Assembly: GCF_006861675.1 (NCBI RefSeq)
Contig: NZ_SGJB01000004.1
Coordinates: 86,989 to 150,988, forward strand
Length of the DNA stretch: 64,000 nt
From: Peptacetobacter hominis
Lineage (GTDB): Bacteria > Bacillota > Clostridia > Peptostreptococcales > Peptostreptococcaceae
Direction of reading: 5' to 3'
Below are positions 47,394 to 56,646 of the stretch, piece by piece. Below the pieces are notes generated by a model. The model did no database searches, was not told the origin of the DNA, and was given only the letters and a program-made list of their open reading frames with translations. A program made the position numbers and the translations under genes. Each line of letters starts with the position of its first letter. Positions within the stretch are counted from its first letter, which is position 1.

Positions 47394-47837
47394 TTATTCA
47401 CCTTTTACAAGATTATATTCATATTCTTTTACACCATCTGCATTATATACATCTGTAAATCCATTTTCTACAAGAAGTTCCGCAAGTTTTCCACTTTTCT
47501 TTCCTGAGTTGCAGTAAACCATAACTTTTGAATCTTTATACTGTTCAAGATCTGAAAGTTTTGATTCAGCTTCGTCAACAAATACGTTTATTGCTCCATC
47601 TATATGTCCTGCTTTAAATTCCTCTGCATCTCTTGCGTCTATTACAACAGCATTTTCTTCACCCATAGAACTTACAAGCTCATCACCTGTCATATCTTTT
47701 ACTTCTGCTGTTTTCTGTTCCTGAGAAGTACTCTCTCCTGAAGATGAATCACTGTTGTTTGAGCATCCTGATACCGCAAACATAGATGCTATCATCATAC
47801 CCGCTAAAACTACACTTAATTTTCTGTTTAATTTCAT
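47394..47837 (-). CDS. exported rhodanese-domain lipoprotein
   Basis: 147 residues. Signal with lipobox VSGC (Cys25), a Ser-rich spacer, then one rhodanese domain (about 48-146) with active-site loop VYCNSGKKSGK (the Cys before Asn). Rhodaneses move sulfane sulfur; surface-anchored forms exist in clostridia with unknown substrate. It stands alone between murA and manO, with its own terminator. Function inferred from domain. Confidence 0.85.
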   Translation of the reverse strand: MKLNRKLSVVLAGMMIASMFAVSGCSNNSDSSSGESTSQEQKTAEVKDMTGDELVSSMGEENAVVIDARDAEEFKAGHIDGAINVFVDEAESKLSDLEQYKDSKVMVYCNSGKKSGKLAELLVENGFTDVYNADGVKEYEYNLVKGE

Positions 47838-48037
47838 GATAAATACTCCTTTGTTATGATATTAAAGATAATTATATCACAAAATTTATTTTTTATATAT
47901 ATTTATTTTTAAGTATATAAATTAATTATAAATAACAATTTTATATAGTTTTATTCTATAAGTCTTATTTTTCAGAAAATATATATATTTCCCAGAAAAT
48001 AAAAAAAGTGTATTTTCATACACCTATTTTATTTATG

Positions 48038-48415
48038 CTATTTTCCAAATCTGAAAAGTCTCTGAAGTCCTCTTTTTATAACCTGGAAGAATGTCAGTGA
48101 TTTTACCATTCTTTCTGATGCTATATATTTATTTATTGCTCTTAAAGTAGCCTTATTGTCTCTTGTAGAAAAAGCAAGTGTTCCGTTCTGTTTTGTCACT
48201 ATGGCAAATCTAGGTATTACTTTTCCTTTAAAGTTCACAGATGCCATTACATAGTCGACTTCAGTCCATGGTATCTGTATATAATCTCTTGCATTTCTGT
48301 CATTATAGAATTCAAATGCCTTATCTCCTATCATTACTTTTCCATAATCTGCCATTCCAAGATAAGATGTCGCCGGTACTGTATAGTCTACTTTTGTATT
48401 AAGTGACTGTATCAT
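48038..48415 (-). CDS. manO: ManO (DUF956) protein of the mannose PTS operon
   Basis: 125 residues, DUF956. The family is linked to the mannose PTS operons of Firmicutes and thought to regulate them. Start: the ATG at 48430 overlaps the GGAGGG ribosome site, so MIQSLNTKVDY at 48415 is used. It follows manZ after a terminator-like stem (48451-48478) that probably lowers its expression. No HTH is obvious; the mode of action is unknown. Confidence 0.85.
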   Translation of the reverse strand: MIQSLNTKVDYTVPATSYLGMADYGKVMIGDKAFEFYNDRNARDYIQIPWTEVDYVMASVNFKGKVIPRFAIVTKQNGTLAFSTRDNKATLRAINKYIASERMVKSLTFFQVIKRGLQRLFRFGK

Positions 48416-48450
48416 ATAATTTCCCTCCATTAAAAATAAAATATATTAAA

Positions 48451-48478
48451 GAAAAAGCTCAGATAACTGAGCTTTTTC
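48451..48478. terminator. attenuator or terminator between manZ and manO
   Basis: 12-bp perfect stem GAAAAAGCTCAG/CTGAGCTTTTTC with T run after it. It likely ends most of the manXYZ transcript and leaves ManO at a low level. Confidence 0.85.
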
Positions 48479-48498
48479 GATAATTGCTATTTTATATA

Positions 48499-49416
48499 TT
48501 ACATTATTCCTGCAAGATGAGCAAGTATACCAACTATGAATAATGCTATGATTATTAATATTGGAGATACTTTTTTCTTTAATAACCAGCAGCAAAGTAA
48601 TGTTAATAATAATGCTGCAAGTCCAGGAATAAGCTGATCTAAGTTCTGCTGTAAAGTAGTTACTTTAACCTGATCAAGTGCTGATGCTCCTATACTGTTG
48701 TACATTGAAATAGCTTCTTTTATACCTTCAGATCCAGCTGGAAGATTTGCCCAATCTATATATGCTCCTTCAGACTGAGTAACCTGAGATACAACTGGAG
48801 TAAATGATATACTTACCCAACGCTGAACAAGAGAACCTATTATGAACATACCAAGTATAGATGCTCCCTGAGTAACTTTTCCTAAAAGTCCTCCAGATAA
48901 GTCGTTTGCTATTGAGCTACCAACTTTATATCCGAATTCCTGAGTGTATATTATAAATGCTATACGTATTACGTTCCATACTACGAAGAATAGTAATGGT
49001 CCAAGTATACTTCCACCTAATGCAAGAGATGCACCAAGTGCTCCAAGTATAGGTCTTAGAGTGAACCAGAATACTGGGTCACCAACCCCTGCTAGAGGTC
49101 CCATCATACCTACTTTAACACCCTGTATAGCCTGATCGTCTACCTGTGCACCATTAGCACGTTCTTCTTCAAGTGCTAATGTAACCCCCATAACTGGAGC
49201 TGAAACATATGGATGAGTGTTGTAGAACTCCATGTGTCTTTTTAATGCAGCTATCTGATCTTCTTTATTTGGGTATAATTTCTTGATAGCTGGTATCATT
49301 GAGAAACACCAACCACCATTCTGCATACGTTCGTAGTTCCAAGAACCCTGAAGGAACTGATGACGTAATGCAACAGACATACGTTCTTTTTTACTTAATG
49401 ATATTTTTTCTGCCAT
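48499..49416 (-). CDS. manZ: mannose-family PTS permease component IID
   Basis: 305 residues; membrane subunit IID with C-terminal helices (ILIIIALFIVGILAHL). MSVALRHQFLQGSWNYERMQ is the family's start. The ATG at 49416 (MAEKISLSKKERMS) stands 8 nt after GAAGGAGG; the longer frame starts at a TTG inside that site. Works with IIC to bring in and phosphorylate mannose-type sugars. Third gene of manXYZ. Confidence 0.94.
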   Translation of the reverse strand: MAEKISLSKKERMSVALRHQFLQGSWNYERMQNGGWCFSMIPAIKKLYPNKEDQIAALKRHMEFYNTHPYVSAPVMGVTLALEEERANGAQVDDQAIQGVKVGMMGPLAGVGDPVFWFTLRPILGALGASLALGGSILGPLLFFVVWNVIRIAFIIYTQEFGYKVGSSIANDLSGGLLGKVTQGASILGMFIIGSLVQRWVSISFTPVVSQVTQSEGAYIDWANLPAGSEGIKEAISMYNSIGASALDQVKVTTLQQNLDQLIPGLAALLLTLLCCWLLKKKVSPILIIIALFIVGILAHLAGIM

Positions 49417-49438
49417 CTTCTTTTCCTCCTTCAAGATT

Positions 49439-50254
49439 TTAATAATCGTTTAATATATCACCTAATGGGTCCCCAGAGCCACCTACTCCGTTTCCACCAT
49501 TACCTGCATTTTCTTTTAATCCTAGGTATATTAATGCTAATGCAACACCTATTGCACCAAGTGCTATAAGAGTTAATTCACCTATTGCTGCAAGAACAAA
49601 TCCTAGAGCGAAGAATGGCCATGTTTCTTTTGTTGACATCATGTTTATAACCATTGCGTATCCGACAGCGGCTACCATTCCACCACCTATTGACATACCA
49701 GTTGAAAGCCATTCAGGCATTGAGTTAAGTGCTGCTGTTACAGCTTCTGCTGGTATGAAGCAAAGTGCTGCTGCTGGTATTGCTATTCTGACACCCTGCA
49801 TTAATATAGCTATTACATGCCACATTTCCATTGCACGTATATTACCTTTTTCAGCTGCTCCGTCCATTATATGAACTATTGGTATAGCTAATGTACGGCA
49901 GATCATTGTAAGGAAAAGACCTGCTACTGAAAGTGGTATAGCAACTGCTATAGATGTAGATATTGCAGTCTGAACATTAGTATCTCCACCCTGAAGTCCT
50001 AATACCATTATTATTGCAGATGCTACAGATGCTAAAGCGGCATCCGGTGCAACTGCTGCACCAACGTTTGCCCATCCAAGAGCTATCATCTGAAGTGAAC
50101 CACCAAGTATTATACCTTCAGTTAAATGTCCACTTACTAATCCTATTAATGTACACGCTACTAGAGGCTGATGGAACTGGAACTGGTCAAGAACACCTTC
50201 CATACCTGCTAGCAGGGCAACAACTATTATTAAAAGTACTGTTATTATAGACAT
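49439..50254 (-). CDS. manY: mannose-family PTS permease component IIC
   Basis: 271 residues with multiple helices (VALLAGMEGVLDQFQFHQP opening and GWANVGAAVAPDAALASV). Carries the sugar channel with IID. A Gly-rich tail (GNGGNGVGGSGDPLGDILNDY) ends it. 22 nt before manZ. Transports glucose, mannose, or glucosamine in relatives; specificity not readable here. Confidence 0.94.
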   Translation of the reverse strand: MSIITVLLIIVVALLAGMEGVLDQFQFHQPLVACTLIGLVSGHLTEGIILGGSLQMIALGWANVGAAVAPDAALASVASAIIMVLGLQGGDTNVQTAISTSIAVAIPLSVAGLFLTMICRTLAIPIVHIMDGAAEKGNIRAMEMWHVIAILMQGVRIAIPAAALCFIPAEAVTAALNSMPEWLSTGMSIGGGMVAAVGYAMVINMMSTKETWPFFALGFVLAAIGELTLIALGAIGVALALIYLGLKENAGNGGNGVGGSGDPLGDILNDY

Positions 50255-50274
50255 AACTTTTTATCCTCCCTGCT

Positions 50275-51258
50275 TTATGCTTTTGCTAATTCAGTTTTTG
50301 CTTTGTTAAGAAGGCTGTCGATATTTTCTCTTGAGTCAGTTGGAACTTTACGAACGTCAAATGAAATACCTTTAGCTTTTATAGCTTCTAGTGTTTCAAC
50401 ATCCGCAGAATCCATTGCTAATGCTTTAGTTACAACAACCTTACCTACTGAGTGAGCCATAGAACCTAAGTTAAGTTCTTTAATATCAACTCCACCTTCT
50501 ATTGCACGAAGTGCATCCTGAGGTGTTTCGAATAATAACATCGCATGTGTATTACCAAAACGAGTATCTTTTGCTACTTTTATCATTTTGTCTACTGGAA
50601 CGACATTGGCTTTAACACCTGGAGGTGCTGCCTGTTCTATCATTTTCTTACGTAAATCATCTTTTGCAACTGAGTCAGATACAACTATTATACGATCTGG
50701 TCTAGTTTCTTTTGTCCAGGCTGTAGCAACCTGTCCATGTAATAGACGAGTATCAACACGAGCAAATACGTATTTGATTTTTCCGTCTCCTATTACAGTT
50801 CCTTCTGGTATAGCACCCTGTGGAGCCTGTGCAACTGGAGCTGCAGCTTCTTTTACAGGTTCTAGAGATTCTGGAAGAACTTTTATTCCATCTCTTCCTG
50901 CCCCTACTATAAACTCTGCTATTTCGTGAGCAGTCTGCATTCCCAGACGAGCACCATATGCTTCTACAAGCATTGGTAAGTTTAAGCCTGTTACTATTGC
51001 CCATTTATCATGTCCATCCATAAGTCCACTTGCCTGGTTGAATGGAGTTCCACTCCATAGGTCAACTAAGAATAAAACTTCTTCAGGATTTTCAAATGAT
51101 GCAACAGCTTCTTCCATCTTTGCTTTTAAGTCAGCTGGACCTTCGCTTGGCTGTAATGTAACAGCTTTTACGTTTTCCTGCTCACCGAATATCATTGATA
51201 CCGATTGCAGAATACCTGTAGCGAAATCTCCGTGGCTAGCAAGAACTATTCCTACCAT
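50275..51258 (-). CDS. manX: mannose-family PTS fused IIAB component
   Basis: 327 residues. IIA domain (1-125) with phospho-His9 (VLASHGDFATG), Ala/Pro-rich linker (AAAPVAQAPQGAIPEG, near 140), then IIB (about 160-327) with phospho-His in TRLLHGQVATAW. Passes phosphate from HPr to the sugar. Start at the ATG at 51258 (MVGIVLASHGDF), 9 nt after GGAGG; the longer frame opening MCGYFKY is unlikely. First gene of manXYZ; a 190-nt leader precedes it. Confidence 0.93.
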   Translation of the reverse strand: MVGIVLASHGDFATGILQSVSMIFGEQENVKAVTLQPSEGPADLKAKMEEAVASFENPEEVLFLVDLWSGTPFNQASGLMDGHDKWAIVTGLNLPMLVEAYGARLGMQTAHEIAEFIVGAGRDGIKVLPESLEPVKEAAAPVAQAPQGAIPEGTVIGDGKIKYVFARVDTRLLHGQVATAWTKETRPDRIIVVSDSVAKDDLRKKMIEQAAPPGVKANVVPVDKMIKVAKDTRFGNTHAMLLFETPQDALRAIEGGVDIKELNLGSMAHSVGKVVVTKALAMDSADVETLEAIKAKGISFDVRKVPTDSRENIDSLLNKAKTELAKA

Positions 51259-51453
51259 TTTCTTTTCCTCCATTTCATCATATTTGAAGTAACCACACAT
51301 ATGACAGGATAGAAATTCTGTTAATATAAATTATAGCTGGATATTTTAGTTAAAAATCACATTTTTTAAGTATACCGCTTTCCGATTGGATAAGCCGAGT
51401 ATATAAGTATAAAATTCACTTTCCTGATTTGTGTATTGCGTGGATACAGTATA
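51259..51453 (-). promoter_or_regulatory. manXYZ leader with an imperfect dyad
   Basis: About 195 nt of leader. An imperfect inverted repeat (TATACTCGGCTT ... AAAGCGGTATA on the minus strand, about 51370-51402) lies within it, downstream of the promoter. It could be an operator or an antiterminator target. No sigma-54 -24/-12 element is evident. Confidence 0.35.
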
Positions 51454-51482
51454 ATTATATAAAATATTGAAATTTTTTTCAA
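51454..51482 (-). promoter_or_regulatory. manXYZ promoter
   Basis: Minus-strand TTGAAA (51477-51482), 17 nt, TATAAT (51454-51459): a strong sigma-A-type promoter. From 51483 to the glmS terminator is only AT-rich sequence. Confidence 0.65.
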
Positions 51483-51618
51483 CAATATTTTGTCAAACTT
51501 TTTATATGTTTATTAATTATTTTTATCATATAGCTATAGAAATAATTGATTACAGTATTAACAAGCTTTAAAATCTTGATTAAATAAAGTTTTTATATAT
51601 TATTATAAATAAAATAAA

Positions 51619-51654
51619 ACCACTATCACAGCCATTTCAGGACATGATAGTGGT
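51619..51654 (-). terminator. terminator of glmS
   Basis: 10-bp stem ACCACTATCA/TGATAGTGGT, then T-rich sequence on the minus strand, just after the glmS stop. Confidence 0.85.
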
Positions 51655-51668
51655 ACTTTTTTTCTAAA

Positions 51669-53495
51669 TTATTCTACTGTAACAGATTTTGCAAGGTTTC
51701 TTGGTTTATCTACATCAAGCCCTCTTAAAGTAGATACATAGTAAGAAAGAAGCTGCATAGGCACAACTGCCATTACTGGTGAAAGCATATCATCAGAATT
51801 TGGAATGTATATTACATCATCAGCAACCTTTTCAACACCTTTATTGTGTTCCTGAGCTATTGCCACAACATATGCCCCTCTTGCAGTTACCTCCTGCATA
51901 TTTGAAACCATTTTTTCAAAAAGTTTTTCCTGTGTAGCTATTGATATTACAGGAGTTCCCTCTTCTATAAGAGCTATTGTTCCATGCTTAAGTTCTCCTG
52001 CTGCAAAAGCTTCAGCATGTATGTATGAAACCTCTTTTAATTTCAGAGATCCCTCCATTGCAAGCGCATAGTCTATTCCTCTTCCAAGGAAGAACGCATG
52101 CTCTTTATCTACTATTTTCTGTGCTATTTCTTTTATCTTATCCTGATTGTCAAGTATTGACTGTACTCCTTCAGGTAAAGTTTTCATTTTTTCAATCATA
52201 TACATATAGTAATCTTCTTTTATGCTTCCTTTTTCAAGAGCGAAGTTAAGGGCTATCATATAAAGAGATACTATCTGAGTTGTATAAGCTTTTGTAGATG
52301 CAACTGCTATTTCAGGACCTGCCCAAGTATAGAATACATCATCAGCTTCTCTTGCTATAGAAGAACCGACAACATTTGTTACTGCAAGTATTCTTGCTCC
52401 TTTTGCCTTTGAATCTCTAAGAACTGCTAGTGTATCAGCAGTTTCTCCTGACTGACTTACAAGGATTACAAGTGAATTTTCATCCACAAAGTTATCGTTG
52501 TATCTGAATTCAGATGCTATATCTGTTATAACAGGTACATTAAGAAAGGCTTCAAGAGCTTTTTTGCCAAGAAGTCCGGCATGATATGCAGTTCCACAGG
52601 CTACAATATATATCTTGTTTATTTTTTCAAGATCTTCTTTTTTCATTTTTATACTGTCAAGTACAATTTTTCCTGACTCATCAAGTCTTCTTTCAAGAGT
52701 GTTTTTTATTCCTTCTGGCTGTTCATGTATTTCCTTTGCCATGAAGCAGTCAAATCCACCTTTTGATGCAGCCTCAACATCCCATGTTACATCAAATATT
52801 TCTTTTTCAACCGGATTTCTTTCTGCATCGTATATTTTAAGGTCAGTTCCTTTTATATGTACAACTTCTCCATTTTCTAGGAAGTATACTTTTCTTGTAT
52901 ATTTAAGTAGTGCTGGTATATCTGACGCTACAAAGTTTTCTCCTTCACCTATACCTGCTATAAGCGGACTGTCTTTTCTTACTGCAACAAGCTCATCAGG
53001 AGCATCTTTGCATACTACACCAAGAGCATATGCACCTCTAAGTCTTTCAACTGTTTTATAAACTGCATCAAGAAGATTTCCTTCATAATACTTATCTACA
53101 AGATGTGGTATTACCTCTGTATCTGTCTGAGATAAGAACTCTACTCCATCTGCCATAAGTTCCTCTTTAAGCTCCATGTAGTTTTCTATTATACCATTGT
53201 GTACTACTGCTATTGTTTTATCCTTATTGAAATGAGGATGAGAGTTTGTATCTGATGGCTCTCCGTGAGTTGCCCATCTTGTATGTCCTATACCAAGATT
53301 ACCCTTCATTTCATTTTTTTCGATATCTTCTGCAAGAACTGCAAGTCTTCCCTTGAACTTTCTTATTTCAAGTCCTCCTTCACTGCATACAGCTATTCCT
53401 GCAGAGTCATATCCTCTGTACTCCAGCTTTGATAATCCATCAACGATTACCTCTGCTGCATTTTTTGTTCCTAAATAACCTACTATTCCACACAT
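51669..53495 (-). CDS. glmS: glutamine-fructose-6-phosphate aminotransferase
   Basis: 608 residues. Makes glucosamine-6-phosphate, the start of amino-sugar and murein synthesis. MCGIVGYLG gives the catalytic Cys (Cys1 after Met removal) of the glutaminase domain (1-240); two SIS domains follow (VSQSGETADTLAVL; SLKLKEVSYIHAEAF). Controlled by the glmS ribozyme upstream in its transcript. Follows glmM after about 260 nt containing the ribozyme. Confidence 0.96.
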   Translation of the reverse strand: MCGIVGYLGTKNAAEVIVDGLSKLEYRGYDSAGIAVCSEGGLEIRKFKGRLAVLAEDIEKNEMKGNLGIGHTRWATHGEPSDTNSHPHFNKDKTIAVVHNGIIENYMELKEELMADGVEFLSQTDTEVIPHLVDKYYEGNLLDAVYKTVERLRGAYALGVVCKDAPDELVAVRKDSPLIAGIGEGENFVASDIPALLKYTRKVYFLENGEVVHIKGTDLKIYDAERNPVEKEIFDVTWDVEAASKGGFDCFMAKEIHEQPEGIKNTLERRLDESGKIVLDSIKMKKEDLEKINKIYIVACGTAYHAGLLGKKALEAFLNVPVITDIASEFRYNDNFVDENSLVILVSQSGETADTLAVLRDSKAKGARILAVTNVVGSSIAREADDVFYTWAGPEIAVASTKAYTTQIVSLYMIALNFALEKGSIKEDYYMYMIEKMKTLPEGVQSILDNQDKIKEIAQKIVDKEHAFFLGRGIDYALAMEGSLKLKEVSYIHAEAFAAGELKHGTIALIEEGTPVISIATQEKLFEKMVSNMQEVTARGAYVVAIAQEHNKGVEKVADDVIYIPNSDDMLSPVMAVVPMQLLSYYVSTLRGLDVDKPRNLAKSVTVE

Positions 53496-53557
53496 ATTTA
53501 TGTGACCTCCTAAAAAATATATATTTATTTTTAGAAGTGGAGATAAAAAAATTATTT

Positions 53558-53717
53558 ACTCAAATTTCCCTTTGTTCACAGGATCACTCCTATGTTTTGA
53601 AGAAATTTTACGATGGTAAATTCACCGCAGAGCACCCGCCGAAAATTCGATTAACTCTGACCTCGTCAACTTGATACTATAAATGATATTTTATATGTCA
53701 TATCAAGTCCTGGCGCT
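53558..53717 (-). ncRNA. glmS ribozyme/riboswitch
   Basis: On the minus strand the conserved core appears in order: cleavage site A-GCGCCAGGAC (cut between the A opposite 53717 and the G opposite 53716), GUUGACGAGG, AAUUUUCGGCGGGUGC, and a 3' ACAAAGGGAAAUUU. This is the glucosamine-6-phosphate-activated self-cleaving ribozyme that lowers glmS mRNA. A hairpin CGAGAGTAT/CACTCTCG lies just upstream (53721-53748). Confidence 0.96.
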
Positions 53718-53756
53718 AATTCGAGAGTATCCATAGAACACTCTCGGATTTTACAA

Positions 53757-55103
53757 CTAAGCAAGTTTTTCTTTTATAAGTTCTGCTAAATTAGTTGCTA
53801 ATTCTTTTATCTGTCCTACTTCTTTACCCTCTAACATAACTCTTACTAAAGGCTCTGTTCCAGATGGTCTTATAAGAACTCTTCCCTCGCCATCAAGAAG
53901 TTTTTCTATTCTTTCTATTTCAGCCTTTACATCAGGAAACTCCATGTATCTGTTTTTGTTCTCATTGCTTACTTTTGCATTTATAAGAACCTGAGGATAC
54001 TGCTCCATAACTGATGCTGCTTCAGATAAAGTTTTTCCTTCATCTTCAAGTATTCCCGCAAGCATTAATGAGCTTAATGTTCCGTCTCCTGTAGTGTTTT
54101 TATCAAGGAATATAAGGTGTCCTGACTGTTCTCCTCCCAGGCAGTAATCCTTATCTATCATTTCCTCCATAACATATCTATCACCAACTTTTGTTTCAGC
54201 CAGTTTTACGCCATGTTCTTTTGCAGCTATCTTAAGACCTATATTACTCATAACTGTTACAACAAGTGTATCGTCTTTAAGCTGTCCTTTATTTTTAAGA
54301 TTTATTGCACTAAGTATCATTATCTTATCGCCGTCAACTATATTTCCTTTTTCGTCTACAGCTATAAGTCTATCTGCATCACCGTCGTAAGCCATTCCGT
54401 AGTCTGCATTATTGTCAACTACAGCTTTCTGAAGGCTTTCAGGGTGAGTTGATCCACATTTGTCGTTTATATTTGTTCCATCTGGTTTTGTGTGTATTTC
54501 TATAACTTCAGCTCCAAGTCTTCTGAATGCTTCCGGAGCAACCTTATATGATGCACCGTTTGCGCAGTCAAGAACCACTTTTTTACCGCTTAGATTTACA
54601 CCTGCTGACTCAACAAGGAAGTCAACATAATCAGATGATGCCTCGTGTTTGTGTATTCTTCTTCCAACTTCACTTCCTGTTGGATTTGAATCTATTTTTG
54701 ACATATCATCTATGTATTTTTCTATTTCAAGCTCTATATTGTCGTCAAGTTTAAATCCGTCTTTATTGAAGAATTTTATACCGTTGAATTCAACCGGGTT
54801 GTGTGAAGCTGATATTACAACACCACAGTCCGCATTGTATTTTCTTGTAAGATATGCCACTGCAGGTGTAGGTATAACTCCTGCTGTTATTACATCACAG
54901 CCTACTGACATAAGTCCTGATATAAGAGCTGCTTCAAGCATATCTCCAGATATTCTTGTATCCTTTCCTACAACAACCTTTACTCTATGATCTCCCTTTG
55001 CAAGCACATATCCGCCCGCTCTACCAAGTTTATATGCAAGATCGCAATCAAGTTCAGTGTTTGCAATCCCTCTTACTCCGTCTGTTCCAAAATATTTTCT
55101 CAT
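53757..55103 (-). CDS. glmM: phosphoglucosamine mutase
   Basis: 448 residues. Converts glucosamine-6-P to glucosamine-1-P. Active-site Ser in VVISASHNPVEFNG (near 100), metal loop DGDADRL (about 240), and sugar loop GGEQSGH; RPSGTEPLVRVMLEG is the phosphate-binding end. Located just before glmS so that two sequential enzymes are in one operon. Start preceded by GAAAGGAG. Confidence 0.96.
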   Translation of the reverse strand: MRKYFGTDGVRGIANTELDCDLAYKLGRAGGYVLAKGDHRVKVVVGKDTRISGDMLEAALISGLMSVGCDVITAGVIPTPAVAYLTRKYNADCGVVISASHNPVEFNGIKFFNKDGFKLDDNIELEIEKYIDDMSKIDSNPTGSEVGRRIHKHEASSDYVDFLVESAGVNLSGKKVVLDCANGASYKVAPEAFRRLGAEVIEIHTKPDGTNINDKCGSTHPESLQKAVVDNNADYGMAYDGDADRLIAVDEKGNIVDGDKIMILSAINLKNKGQLKDDTLVVTVMSNIGLKIAAKEHGVKLAETKVGDRYVMEEMIDKDYCLGGEQSGHLIFLDKNTTGDGTLSSLMLAGILEDEGKTLSEAASVMEQYPQVLINAKVSNENKNRYMEFPDVKAEIERIEKLLDGEGRVLIRPSGTEPLVRVMLEGKEVGQIKELATNLAELIKEKLA

Positions 55104-55260
55104 AAGAATCTCCTTTCCAAGAGTGAAAAACGCTTTTATTGACAGTTACACTATATTATACCACTTAAACGTAATTTTTTATAGTTTTTTTGAGTATATT
55201 CAACCGACTTGTTATACATATAAAGAGTTGTTTCTTTTTTTACTTCTTTTGTAAACAAAA

Positions 55261-55294
55261 TCCCTCTGAGGCATCTGTATACACCTCAGAGGGA
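55261..55294 (-). terminator. terminator of the vor-buk-ptb operon
   Basis: 11-bp stem TCCCTCTGAGG/CCTCAGAGGGA with T-rich sequence after it on the minus strand. Confidence 0.85.
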
Positions 55295-55347
55295 TCTATA
55301 TAAAGTACTTAACGTATTTAATATTCAGTTTAATTTACTTTAGGCAA

Positions 55348-55890
55348 TTATTTAGTTGCATCTATACCTCTCTGAAGAGCTTCTCTGTTTAGTGGTATGA
55401 ATTTTGCTTTTCTTTCACCGAAAACTTTTTTGAAAGCTTCAAGTACAGATTCAACATCAACTGTTCCAGAAACTCCTATATATGCTCCAAGCATTATCAT
55501 GTTTGCAACTCTTGGGTTACCAAGTTCTGCAGCTATTTCGTTTGCTGGTATATAGTATGCTTCAACATCGTCTCTTTCAACTTTTTCTTTTATTAAAGAA
55601 GAGTTTACTAATATTTTTCCTCCAGGTATAACATCTTTCTGGAATTTGTGGAAAGCAGGAAGGTTCATTAATATAGCTGCTGTAGCGTCATCAGTTATAA
55701 GTGGAGAACCTACTTCGTGATCTGATACTGTAACTGCACAGTTAGCAGTACCTCCACGCATTTCTGGTCCATAAGATGGAAGCCAAGAAACTTCTTTATT
55801 TTCAAGCATTCCTGCATAAGTTAGTAACTGTCCCATAGACATAACACCCTGGCCTCCGAAGCCTGCACATATTACTCTAGCTGTAGACAT
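55348..55890 (-). CDS. 2-oxoacid:ferredoxin oxidoreductase, gamma subunit
   Basis: 180 residues. The GFGGQGVMSMGQ loop opens the gamma domain of 2-oxoacid oxidoreductases. It forms a complex with the alpha, beta and ferredoxin subunits encoded upstream, and cleaves a branched-chain 2-oxoacid to acyl-CoA with reduced ferredoxin. It directly abuts the beta gene. Last gene of the operon. Confidence 0.9.
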   Translation of the reverse strand: MSTARVICAGFGGQGVMSMGQLLTYAGMLENKEVSWLPSYGPEMRGGTANCAVTVSDHEVGSPLITDDATAAILMNLPAFHKFQKDVIPGGKILVNSSLIKEKVERDDVEAYYIPANEIAAELGNPRVANMIMLGAYIGVSGTVDVESVLEAFKKVFGERKAKFIPLNREALQRGIDATK

Positions 55891-56646
55891 TTACTTCACC
55901 TCCTGTTCAAGATCGATGTCTTTAAAGTTTTTAACTGGATAGTATGGTATCATGTTGTCTCTTAACCACTGTAAAGCGTCACTTGGAGTTTTACCCCAGT
56001 TTGTAGGACAAGTAGAAAGTACTTCTACTATAGAGAATCCTTTACCTGCTAACTGAACTTCGAAAGCTTTCTTTATAGCTTTTTTAGCTTTTCTTACGTT
56101 AGCTGGAGTATCAACTGTAACTCTCTCTACGAATACTGCACCTTCAAGCGTAGCAAGCATTTCAGACATTCTCATTGAGAATCCGTTTATTTCAGGATTT
56201 CTACCGTCCTGACAAGTTGTTGCTCTCTGTCCAACTAGAGTTGTAGGAGCCATCTGTCCACCTGTCATTCCGTATATAGCGTTGTTTACGAATATAGTAG
56301 TTATTTTTTCACCTCTGTTTGCTGCGTGAACTATTTCTGCAGCACCTATAGAAGCAAGGTCACCGTCTCCCTGATAAGTGAATACTACTTTGTCAGGCTG
56401 ACATCTTTTTATACCTGTAGCACACGCTGGAGCTCTACCGTGAGCAGCTTCCTGAGTGTCACAGTTGAAGTAGTTATATGCTAGAACTGAACATCCAACT
56501 GGAACAACACCTATAGCGTCGCCTAATACACCTAATTCTTCTAATACTTCAGCTACTAATCTGTGGATTATACCATGAGTACATCCTGGACAGTAGTGAG
56601 TCTGGACTTCCTGAAGTCCTTTAGTTCTCTCAAATACAACAGCCAT
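55891..56646 (-). CDS. 2-oxoacid:ferredoxin oxidoreductase, beta (TPP) subunit
   Basis: 251 residues. Binds thiamine diphosphate: GDGDLASIGAAEIVHA (about 113-128) is the TPP motif. CPGCTHG (residues 19-25) supplies Cys ligands for the iron-sulfur cluster. Overlaps the alpha gene by 1 nt. Beta subunit of the VOR-type complex. Confidence 0.92.
   Translation of the reverse strand: MAVVFERTKGLQEVQTHYCPGCTHGIIHRLVAEVLEELGVLGDAIGVVPVGCSVLAYNYFNCDTQEAAHGRAPACATGIKRCQPDKVVFTYQGDGDLASIGAAEIVHAANRGEKITTIFVNNAIYGMTGGQMAPTTLVGQRATTCQDGRNPEINGFSMRMSEMLATLEGAVFVERVTVDTPANVRKAKKAIKKAFEVQLAGKGFSIVEVLSTCPTNWGKTPSDALQWLRDNMIPYYPVKNFKDIDLEQEVK

Noticed and set aside
51300..51453. cre (CcpA) or sigma-54 site in front of manX
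   Set aside because: The best cre-like match has two core mismatches, and no TGGCAC-N5-TTGCA element is present.
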